DNA from: Winogradskyella thalassocola
GTDB lineage: Bacteria > Bacteroidota > Bacteroidia > Flavobacteriales > Flavobacteriaceae
NCBI RefSeq assembly: GCF_900099995.1
Contig: NZ_FNCZ01000002.1
Span: forward strand, 310,001-374,000
Reading direction: 5' to 3'
Length of the DNA: 64,000 nt
This document shows positions 24,762 to 32,298 of this stretch, in pieces. Below the pieces are notes generated by a model. That model saw only the letters and a program-made list of their open reading frames with translations. It was not told the DNA's origin and made no database searches. The translations under genes were made by a program, and so were the position numbers. Every line of letters starts with the position of its first letter. Position 1 is the first letter of the stretch.

Positions 24762-25595
24762 ATGAAAAAGCACATAGTATTACCCACAGATTTTTCGGAC
24801 AATGCATGGAGTGCAGCCGTTTATGCTTTAAAATTATATGCTGAGGTTGAATGCAAATTTTATTTTTTACACGCTTGGTCAGTTACGACTAATACAACTA
24901 GAACTTACATTACCGCTAATTATGTAGATTCTGTAAAAGATGACGCCTGGCGACAATTAGCTGAATTAAAGGAAATGTCTGAGAATGCTGATAGTAATGC
25001 TAATCATAGTTTCGAGATTATTTTAAGTAGCGATAAATTACAGAAAGCTATTGATGCTACCGTAGAAAAGTATAGTATAGATCTTATTGTAATGGGGACT
25101 AAGGGAGCTTCAAAAACAAAAGAACTATTCTTTGGAAGCAATACTGTTAACACGTTAAAAACAAATTTGTGCCCAATACTAGTTGTTCCAGATGAATTTG
25201 ATTTTATTGAGCCAAAACAAATTGCATTTCCTACAGATTTCAATAGGTTCTATGGAGAGGAATTAGAACCCATAAAATACTTGGCAGAATTATATAACTC
25301 TAAAATCAGGATTGTTCATATTACTAAAAATAGTAAACTCACAAGTACACAAGATTATAATTTGTCGATGCTAAAAGTGTACTTAGAAAACCATCCACAT
25401 ACATTTCATTGGATGCCTGATTACGCTAAAAAACACGAAGAAATAAATGACTTTATTGAAGAGCTGGATATTGATATTCTAGTAATGATAAATTATAAAC
25501 ATAGCCTTATCGAGAATATAATGAACGAACCCGTAGTGCATAAAATTGGGTTCCATCCAAAAGTCCCTTTTTTGGTTATTCCTAGTAAAGCCTAA
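24762..25595 (+). CDS. Universal stress protein, tandem Usp domains
   Basis: The 277-residue product is the third close paralogue: M-K-K-H-I-V-L-P-T-D-F-S-D-N-A-W, nucleotide motif V-M-G-T-K-G-A-S followed by F-G-S-N-T, and second domain I-A-F-P-T-D-F-N. It lies 49 bp after the previous Usp gene, without its own TGAY box, so it probably depends on the promoter at 23803-23845. Confidence 0.9.
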   Translation: MKKHIVLPTDFSDNAWSAAVYALKLYAEVECKFYFLHAWSVTTNTTRTYITANYVDSVKDDAWRQLAELKEMSENADSNANHSFEIILSSDKLQKAIDATVEKYSIDLIVMGTKGASKTKELFFGSNTVNTLKTNLCPILVVPDEFDFIEPKQIAFPTDFNRFYGEELEPIKYLAELYNSKIRIVHITKNSKLTSTQDYNLSMLKVYLENHPHTFHWMPDYAKKHEEINDFIEELDIDILVMINYKHSLIENIMNEPVVHKIGFHPKVPFLVIPSKA

Positions 25596-25682
25596 GATGT
25601 TATTTAATATCAAGGAGGTCTGAACGTCGCGTTAAAATTTAATAATAATATAGATTTTATTAATTCTTTTTAAACATAGATT

Positions 25683-26522
25683 ATGGATATTGCAGATATA
25701 GATATTATTAAATACTCAGGCGAAAAAGTGAAATTTTCGTTAAACAAATTACGTGCCTCTCTAAAAAGAACAGGGGCAGATGATACTATTATTAATCCAA
25801 TCCTAGATAAAGTCAGAGATGAATTGTATCAAGGCATTTCAACGAAAGAAATTTACAATAGGGCATTTGCCTTACTTAAAAAAAACAAGAGCTATTTCGC
25901 ATCAAAATATAAACTTAAAAAGGCTTTGTATGAATTAGGACCAACAGGTTTCCCTTTTGAGCATTTTGTAAGTGCAGTGTTAAATTATTCAGGCTACAAA
26001 ACAGAGGTTGGTAAAATTTTACAAGGAAAATGTGTATCGCACGAAATTGATGTCATCGCCCATAAAAATACAGAGTCAACCCTTATAGAATGCAAATTTC
26101 ATAGTGAACAAGGGCTTAATTGCAATGTGAAAATTCCTTTATACATCAACTCAAGGTATCAAGATGTAAAAGTAAATTGGGATAAAAACTCAAAAGATAA
26201 TGCCAAGTTAACTCAAGGTTGGGTGGTAACCAATACGCGGTTTACAAAAGACGCTTTACAATATGGTAGCTGTTGTGGCTTGTATTTATTGAGTTGGGAT
26301 TTTCCACCGAATAATGGTCTCAAAGATAGGATAGATCGCTTAGGACTATACCCAATAACCGTATCTACGCTACTAAGTCAAAGAGAAAAGCAATTTCTTC
26401 TTAGTAGATCTATTGTGTTGTGTAGAGATTTAATTAACGATAAATTTTATTTAGATCATCTTGGAGTTTCCGAGACACGGAAAAAGAAAATTTTAAATGA
26501 AATCTCTCAATTGTGTACCTAA
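25683..26522 (+). CDS. ATP-cone domain fused to a PD-(D/E)XK (Mrr-like) nuclease domain
   Basis: The 279-residue product has an N-terminal ATP-cone (residues about 8-95; I-I-K-Y-S-G-E-K-V-K-F-S-L-N-K-L-R-A-S-L-K-R-T-G-A), a nucleotide-sensing module. A restriction-endonuclease-like core follows (about 105-215) with H-E-I-D-V-I-A and I-E-C-K-F, giving the D-x(n)-E-x-K catalytic pattern, and a C-terminal helical part. Dinucleotide sensing combined with a nuclease suggests (d)ATP-gated nucleic-acid cleavage; that is inference. It lies between Usp genes and a beta-CASP nuclease and 14 bp before the latter. I see no DNA-methylase partner, so it is not a standard restriction system. Confidence 0.85.
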   Translation: MDIADIDIIKYSGEKVKFSLNKLRASLKRTGADDTIINPILDKVRDELYQGISTKEIYNRAFALLKKNKSYFASKYKLKKALYELGPTGFPFEHFVSAVLNYSGYKTEVGKILQGKCVSHEIDVIAHKNTESTLIECKFHSEQGLNCNVKIPLYINSRYQDVKVNWDKNSKDNAKLTQGWVVTNTRFTKDALQYGSCCGLYLLSWDFPPNNGLKDRIDRLGLYPITVSTLLSQREKQFLLSRSIVLCRDLINDKFYLDHLGVSETRKKKILNEISQLCT

Positions 26523-26536
26523 TTAAATAATAAATC

Positions 26537-27910
26537 ATGGAAAAATTTGCCAAAATCAATTTTTTGGGAGCAGCAGGAGTTGTTACTGGATCAAAATTCT
26601 TAATTGAAACTTCAGAAAAAAATATACTGATTGATTGCGGTATGTTTCAAGGTTTAAAAGAATTAAGAGAGCTTAATTGGGAAGATTTACCCATAGATGT
26701 GGCATCGATTGATGTTGTTTTGTTAACCCATGGTCATTTAGACCATGTTGGCTATCTACCACGGTTATTAAAACAAGGATTTCAAGGCAAAATTAAAGGT
26801 ACTGCTCCAACGCTTGCCATTGCAGAAATAATATTAAAGGATAGTGCTAAAATCCACGAAGAAGAAGCCAATAAAGCCAATAAGGAAAAGTATAGCAAAC
26901 ATCAACCTGCGTTACCATTTTACACCATCAAAGATGCTGAAAATACCATAAAACAATTTGAAATAGAACTTGCAGATAAATGGATTCAGTTATCAGAACA
27001 TATATCTTATCGATTTCAGTATAACGGTCATATTATAGGGTCTACATTTATAGAAATTGATATCAATGGTAAACGCTTTGTGTTTTCTGGAGATATTGGC
27101 AGACGGAATGATTATTTACTCAATGCTCCCAAAAAACCGGAATGGGCAGATTTTTTATGTATTGAAAGTACGTACGGAAACAAAATACATCCAGAAGAAA
27201 ATGTTGAAGATGTCTTAACAGAAATCGTTTTAGAGACTCTACAAAAAAAAGGCAATCTTATTATTCCAAGCTTTGCGGTAGAACGATTACAAACACTAAT
27301 GTATATTCTCTGGAAATTGTATCAGCAAAATAGAATTCCTAATATCCCCATTTTTGTAGATAGTCCAATGGGCAACAACGTGTTAGATGTTTTTAAACGT
27401 TTTCCGAAGTGGCACAAACTATCTATACAAGAATATAATGCCATGTGCAATCATGTCAATATTATTGAATCTTATAAAGAAACTTGGGAAACTATTGATG
27501 ACAAAAGATCTAAGATTATTATTGCAGGCAGTGGTATGGTTACAGGTGGACGTGTACTCACATATCTCCAGCAGCTTATAGATGAGCCCACAACGACTGT
27601 ATTGTTAGTTGGGTATCAGGCCGAAGGTACGCGTGGGAGACAACTTTTAGAGGGGGCGCACGAGATTCGCTTTTTTGGGAAATACTATCCCGTAAAAGCG
27701 ACTATAAAAAATATTGAGAGTCTATCAGCACATGCCGACCAGCAAGATTTGTTAGATTGGGTAAGTGACATAAAAAATGTACCAGAAAATGTCTATTTAA
27801 TTCATGGAGAACCAACAGCGCTCGATGCTTTTAGAGTGAAATTAAAAGATAAATACAATTGGAATGTCACCATTCCAAAATTAACAGATGTTGAAAAAGT
27901 AATGCTATAA
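26537..27910 (+). CDS. Metallo-beta-lactamase/beta-CASP RNA-processing nuclease
   Basis: The 457-residue product has the zinc motif T-H-G-H-L-D-H-V-G (HxHxDH), a later D-I-G motif (F-S-G-D-I-G-R) and a beta-CASP domain (I-P-S-F-A-V-E-R-L-Q-T, D-S-P-M-G). The C-terminal RMMBL part has S-A-H-A-D-Q and Y-L-I-H-G-E-P. This is the CPSF73-like group of bacterial RNases. The expected role is RNA cleavage. Pairing with an ATP-cone nuclease and Usp proteins is notable. Confidence 0.92.
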   Translation: MEKFAKINFLGAAGVVTGSKFLIETSEKNILIDCGMFQGLKELRELNWEDLPIDVASIDVVLLTHGHLDHVGYLPRLLKQGFQGKIKGTAPTLAIAEIILKDSAKIHEEEANKANKEKYSKHQPALPFYTIKDAENTIKQFEIELADKWIQLSEHISYRFQYNGHIIGSTFIEIDINGKRFVFSGDIGRRNDYLLNAPKKPEWADFLCIESTYGNKIHPEENVEDVLTEIVLETLQKKGNLIIPSFAVERLQTLMYILWKLYQQNRIPNIPIFVDSPMGNNVLDVFKRFPKWHKLSIQEYNAMCNHVNIIESYKETWETIDDKRSKIIIAGSGMVTGGRVLTYLQQLIDEPTTTVLLVGYQAEGTRGRQLLEGAHEIRFFGKYYPVKATIKNIESLSAHADQQDLLDWVSDIKNVPENVYLIHGEPTALDAFRVKLKDKYNWNVTIPKLTDVEKVML

Positions 27911-27939
27911 ATATAAAAGGTAATTAATAAACCCTTAAC

Positions 27940-27982
27940 TGATATTTATCATTTTAGTTTTTAGATATACAGATTAACTTAG
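27940..27982 (+). promoter_or_regulatory. TGAY-box promoter (gene at 28020)
   Basis: The box TGATATTTATCA (27940-27951) is centred 33 bp from TAACTTAG (27975-27982), a one-position deviation from TAnnTTTG that matches the variant of the HMA gene promoter. Confidence 0.65.
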
Positions 27983-28019
27983 AGGTGAAATTGATGTTTA
28001 ACCCAAAACTTATAAAATC

Positions 28020-28469
28020 ATGAAAACCACAAAAAAACATTTACGCTACGCAGAATGGTTGAGTGCAGAAGAAATGCACACAGCGTCTAAAGAATGGTTG
28101 TCTGAATTGAATTTTGTAAAAGATGAACATCTGTTTTTTGAAGATTTAGTAACGCGATTTACGTCACAATTGATAGCATCCGATAAGTTTTCTAATAGTT
28201 ATGAGATTGTAGATGCCATTAACAGATCAGAAAAGTTTAACAATAATCTTATAGAGGCCGTTAAAATTCATGAAAATGAGTTACAAATAATGGTGGATGG
28301 AGTTGATCAAAAAGAAGAAGAAAAAGCATATACTAAAGAACATCAGGATTTAATCATTGGGATTAAAGAATTCTTAAAAGAGTATAAGTCATTAAAAATG
28401 CAGCTTTTTGAGATTATAAAAAACATCAAAAAAGAAGATAAACTAAATCATCTTTTAGATAGAAAATAA
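28020..28469 (+). CDS. Helical coiled-coil protein, regulon family A
   Basis: Product of 149 residues, soluble and Lys/Glu-rich. After A-S-K-E-W-L-S-E-L-N-F-V-K-D-E-H-L-F-F-E-D-L-V-x-R-F it forms long helices. The N-terminal W-x-x-E-L-x-F pattern and overall size match the products at 4744-5130 and 5909-6367, which are also under TGAY boxes. It is the last box-driven gene of the island. Function unknown. Confidence 0.72.
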   Translation: MKTTKKHLRYAEWLSAEEMHTASKEWLSELNFVKDEHLFFEDLVTRFTSQLIASDKFSNSYEIVDAINRSEKFNNNLIEAVKIHENELQIMVDGVDQKEEEKAYTKEHQDLIIGIKEFLKEYKSLKMQLFEIIKNIKKEDKLNHLLDRK

Positions 28470-28500
28470 ACTAGCAAGGAAAAATTAGTATTTAATGAGT

Positions 28501-28560
28501 TGTACAGAAGATGAAGATGCACAAAATAGACGCTCTGAATTTTTGATTGTTAAGGATTAA
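28501..28560 (+). pseudogene. 60-bp remnant of an OmpA-family gene end
   Basis: These 60 bp match the last 60 bp of the OmpA-like gene at 43499-45370 (positions 45311-45370) with one mismatch, ending in the same stop codon. The encoded end is C-T-E-D-E-D-A-Q-N-R-R-S-E-F-L-I-V-K-D. Upstream and downstream sequences differ completely, so the similarity is limited to the gene tail. A terminator follows at 28607-28639. It is the residue of a deleted or recombined T9SS-type OmpA gene. Confidence 0.85.
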
Positions 28561-28606
28561 AAGTTTTTTATTTCTAGTTTGTAATAAGTAATTATTTATA
28601 AAAAAT

Positions 28607-28639
28607 GCTTTTAGTATGTCTACTAAAAGTATTTTTTTT
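28607..28639 (+). terminator. Terminator after the OmpA remnant
   Basis: Stem GCTTTTAGTA / TACTAAAAGT with loop TGTC and a run of eight T. It would have ended the lost gene. Confidence 0.85.
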
Positions 28640-28952
28640 GGTGAAAATCTTAGGCTTATTTTTACCATTAATTTATATTGTGTGTTAAGTGTTTTCTATC
28701 TTAAGAGTGTCTATTTATATGTTATTTTAATAATAACTAGAGATTTAGCTCAGTTTGTGTCTAAAGCAATATATAAATAGTATATCCATTTAGTTTGTTG
28801 ATTGTCAGTATTTTGAATGTAGTTTTTGTTTTTAATATTTCGGGAAATATTAAAAACAACCACTATATATAACGTATTTCTATTCCTATATTAGTCTTTT
28901 CAAACATTAACCAAAACACAAAAATCAGACTATTAACTAAAATTCAAAACCA
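28640..28952. other. Intergenic region with strong palindrome
   Basis: No ORF is supported here. It holds the perfect palindrome at 28831-28854 (arms TTTAATATTTC and GAAATATTAAA around GG), about 100 bp upstream of the T9SS cargo gene. The core ATTTCGGGAAA recurs upstream of the large adhesin gene (35131-35141). This is a candidate operator. Confidence 0.6.
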
Positions 28953-31900
28953 ATGAGAAAAATTACTTTGTACATTATGATGCTCTTAAGCATTACAGCA
29001 TTCTCCCAAGTAGAGATTGTTGAAAATTTTGATACCGCAGCAGCTTATACGCTTCCTGCTGATTGGACTGAAACTGGATTTTTTGTACCTCGTCCTGAAA
29101 ATCAATGTGGAGGAAGTGGACAAAGCGCAATTACAACTTTAGAGTTTGCAGGGGCGTCAACATTAACAACTCCCAATTACACGGCTATAACCAATGATAC
29201 TGATCTTACCATTAGTTTTTCAGCAAATGTATTTGATCAAAATGGTACTGGTGGTCCTTGGGGAGGTCCTATAACCTTCGAGTCGCCTAGTACAGATTGG
29301 GGTAGTTTAGTACTTGAATACACATTAGATGGTGGAGAAAACTGGATTTTAGCATATACTTTAGATGATTCTAATTATAGCTATGTAGATACGGAAACCT
29401 GTTTTACAATACCTGCTACTAGTATGGGTGCTCTAACTGCAGGAAGTGATTTTCAAGCACGTTTTACAGCGACTGCTGTTAACATTGGGTATACTTTTTT
29501 AGTTTTTACAGTAGATAATATATCAATTACACAAGGAGCCACTGAAACACCAAATTGTGATGCTGTTTTATTAACACCTGTTGATGGTGAAACTGCTGCA
29601 GCTTTAGATACTACGCTATCTTGGCAAGCCGCTACTGGTTTACCTACAAGCTATACCCTTTCTGTAGGGACAACTTCAGGAGGTACAGATATTGTTAATG
29701 CTGTTGCAGAGACAGGTACAACGTATTCATTAGATGGTCTTTTAGCTTATGAAACAGAATATTTTGTTAACATCGTACCTAATAATAGTTTTGGTGCTGC
29801 AACAGTAGGTTGTACAGAACAAAGCTTTACAACGCGTGTAACGCCAATAGATGGTGCTACATGTTCTAAGCCGCTTGTTATAGATTTAGACGTCGCTAAC
29901 CCATATGTTAGCTTGCAAAACACAGTGGATTTTGAAAACAATCTCAGTGTTGGACCTTGTGGTGGTTTTTCTGGAGCCTATATAAATGGTAATGATGTAT
30001 ATTATGAAATTACACCAACTACAGATGTTTCAATAGATTTAGATCTTTTAGTAACTTCTGGTAGCAATCCTGGTATCCATATTATGAACGATTGTCCAGA
30101 TGTGGCTACTGAATGTATTGCTTTTATTGGTGCAAACCAACCTCAACTTGCCTTAACAGACGTTGTTTTATCTGCAGGAAACTCTTACTTTATTATAATA
30201 AGTAGTGCAGGAAATAATAGTACAATTGATTATACACTTATAATTTCTAAAAATGATTGTATTCATCCTGAATTTACGTATGCTATAGTTGAAGACTGTG
30301 ACAATGACCAGTATTTTGTTGATGTTGATGTTACCTATTTAGGATTAGCGTCTTCATTAGCGTTAACAGATTATACTGGTAACATTTCTTCTACTGGAAT
30401 TGTACAAGTTGGTCCTTATGCTAGTGGTACTACATTTGATTTAACATTAACTAATAATGATAATGGTGACTGTTATTTTGAAGAAACTGTATACTATTTT
30501 TGCCCACCAGCAAATGATGATTGTGGAGGCAGCATTGCATTAACCATAAATACAGATGAATACTGTAATGTAGTTAATAGCGGAACTAATGCAGGAGCGA
30601 CAGAAAACGCTGCTAATCCAGTATTCTGTGAAGCAGGTTTTTCTAATACTAATGACGTTTGGTATACCTTTGTTGCTACTAGCGCAACTGTAATTTTAGA
30701 ATATTCGAATATAGTAACTGTAATTGGCGAAGAGACTGATTTTAACACAGCACAAGCTACGGAATTATTATCAGGAAACTGTGGTACTTTTACAAGCCTT
30801 CAATGTTCTCGTTTCGACTATATGGTATTTAATGATTTAACTATAGGTGATACGTACTATATTAGAAATAGCTCAAGAAGTCATGATGTTGCTCATACTT
30901 ATGATATGTGTTTAAGACAACCAATCACGCCTCCTGCAAACGACGAGTGTACAGGAGCCATTGCGTTAACACTTTCTACAGAAGACATTTGCGACGACCT
31001 ATCTTTTACAACTGAAGGCGCTACGCCATCTTTAGATAATAGTTGTTCAGATGATTACGCAGATGTATGGTTTGAATTTACAGCTGCTGAAGCTGGAATT
31101 TACCAGTTTACCTTTTCAAGAGAGGAAGATTCATTTATTCCAAGTGCAAATTTCATGGTATATTCAGGTGAATGTGGTGCTTTGGTAGAAAAGAGTACAA
31201 ATTGTTATGGTAATGAATATAACGCACAACCTTTTGCAATGGAGAGTGGTGAAACCTTTTACATTATGGTAAGGGCAGCACAGACCGCACCTAGCCTTGA
31301 ATTTGATTTATGTGTATTTCAATTACCAGATGCAGTCGAAAATAACGAGTGTTCAGACGCTATAACAATATTAGAGTCAGATGACGAAACGGGTAATAAC
31401 ATGGTATCTGGTGATTTTGCTAATGCATATCCGTCTTCAGAGAACACTTGTAATACAGGTACCAACGCTATGTGGTATAGCTTTACACCAACTTATACAG
31501 GTTTATATAACATTAATTTTGTAAGAACTTTAGGTTTTCCAAGCTATTCAGTTTATAATACAGATGATTGTTCTGCCACTGCTAGTGATAATCTTGTATC
31601 AGGGACGTATTGCACTAACAATACGTTTCCCATAGATCCAGAATTTGTAGCTGGTAACACATATTTAATAGCAGTATATAGCTATGATTCAGAGGCTGCT
31701 TTTGAATTATTAATATATCCAGATGCAACTTTAAGCGTAGGCTCAACTAGTATCGATTCATTTAAATACTATCCAAATCCTATAGTAAATACATTAACGA
31801 TTGAAGCGACAAGCACAATCTCAAATGTAAGTGTTTTCAATATTGTTGGTCAAAAAGTGCAGATAGCTAATCCTAATAGCTTAGAAGCAACAATTAATAT

Positions 31901-31982
31901 GGAAGAGTTAATCAGTGGAGTGTACTTCGTTACAATAACTGCTAATGGTTCTCAAAATACTATTAAAGTTGTTAAAAAATAA
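28953..31982 (+). CDS. T9SS type A cargo protein with anchor-J, Fn3 and PPC-like domains
   Basis: The 1009-residue secreted protein begins with a signal peptide (M-R-K-I-T-L-Y-I-M-M-L-L-S-I-T-A-F-S-Q). In order: a choice-of-anchor/MAM-like domain with V-E-N-F-D-T and D-N-I-S-I-T-Q, one fibronectin-like domain (about 195-290), then four or more beta-sandwich units that start N-D/E-C-x-x-A/S-I and contain D-V-W-F/Y-x-F-x-A. The last 75 residues are a type A sorting domain (Y-Y-P-N-P-I-V-N-T-L-T-I, G-V-Y-F-V-T-I-T). It is likely displayed on the cell surface. No enzymatic motif is recognised; an adhesive role is inferred. Confidence 0.88.
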   Translation: MRKITLYIMMLLSITAFSQVEIVENFDTAAAYTLPADWTETGFFVPRPENQCGGSGQSAITTLEFAGASTLTTPNYTAITNDTDLTISFSANVFDQNGTGGPWGGPITFESPSTDWGSLVLEYTLDGGENWILAYTLDDSNYSYVDTETCFTIPATSMGALTAGSDFQARFTATAVNIGYTFLVFTVDNISITQGATETPNCDAVLLTPVDGETAAALDTTLSWQAATGLPTSYTLSVGTTSGGTDIVNAVAETGTTYSLDGLLAYETEYFVNIVPNNSFGAATVGCTEQSFTTRVTPIDGATCSKPLVIDLDVANPYVSLQNTVDFENNLSVGPCGGFSGAYINGNDVYYEITPTTDVSIDLDLLVTSGSNPGIHIMNDCPDVATECIAFIGANQPQLALTDVVLSAGNSYFIIISSAGNNSTIDYTLIISKNDCIHPEFTYAIVEDCDNDQYFVDVDVTYLGLASSLALTDYTGNISSTGIVQVGPYASGTTFDLTLTNNDNGDCYFEETVYYFCPPANDDCGGSIALTINTDEYCNVVNSGTNAGATENAANPVFCEAGFSNTNDVWYTFVATSATVILEYSNIVTVIGEETDFNTAQATELLSGNCGTFTSLQCSRFDYMVFNDLTIGDTYYIRNSSRSHDVAHTYDMCLRQPITPPANDECTGAIALTLSTEDICDDLSFTTEGATPSLDNSCSDDYADVWFEFTAAEAGIYQFTFSREEDSFIPSANFMVYSGECGALVEKSTNCYGNEYNAQPFAMESGETFYIMVRAAQTAPSLEFDLCVFQLPDAVENNECSDAITILESDDETGNNMVSGDFANAYPSSENTCNTGTNAMWYSFTPTYTGLYNINFVRTLGFPSYSVYNTDDCSATASDNLVSGTYCTNNTFPIDPEFVAGNTYLIAVYSYDSEAAFELLIYPDATLSVGSTSIDSFKYYPNPIVNTLTIEATSTISNVSVFNIVGQKVQIANPNSLEATINMEELISGVYFVTITANGSQNTIKVVKK

Positions 31983-32022
31983 ACTGCAATGACTTTCAAT
32001 TGATTTAATAGCAGATCAATTA

Positions 32023-32105
32023 ACATGGGCTATATAGACTATAGTCCATGTTTTAAAACAAAATTTATTTACTAAAAAAAGCAGCCTAAATGGCTGCTTT
32101 TTTTT
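32023..32105 (+). terminator. Two successive hairpins, second a strong terminator
   Basis: The first hairpin (32023-32051) has stem ACATGG-CTATA. The second (32074-32105) has stem AAAAAAGCAGCC / GGCTGCTTTTTT with a T-run. They end the type A cargo gene. The rest of 32106-32298 holds only a promoter candidate. Confidence 0.85.
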
Positions 32106-32276
32106 ATGCGTTTTACACAAATGTTTTGCAGTAAATAAAAAGCTATATTTATATTGTTACGTTTAATGGGTATAGTTTAATATTTTTATACCTATATTTT
32201 AATGCTGCTGAGTAGTTTTATTTGAAAGAATAATCCATTTACTTGCTATAGTTTTAGATATTAATGACTCGAAAAC

Positions 32277-32284
32277 TATATTTG
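32277..32284 (+). promoter_or_regulatory. -7 element TATATTTG upstream of the AraC/TPR gene
   Basis: TATATTTG matches TAnnTTTG, 15 bp before the ATG at 32299. No TGAY box is present. The leader would be only a few bases. Confidence 0.45.
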
Positions 32285-32298
32285 CATTGTAGTATAAT

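Noticed and set aside
25683-26522. Restriction-modification system
   Set aside because: The nuclease fold is present but no methylase or specificity gene is nearby. The ATP-cone fusion and Usp/RNase neighbours argue for another role.
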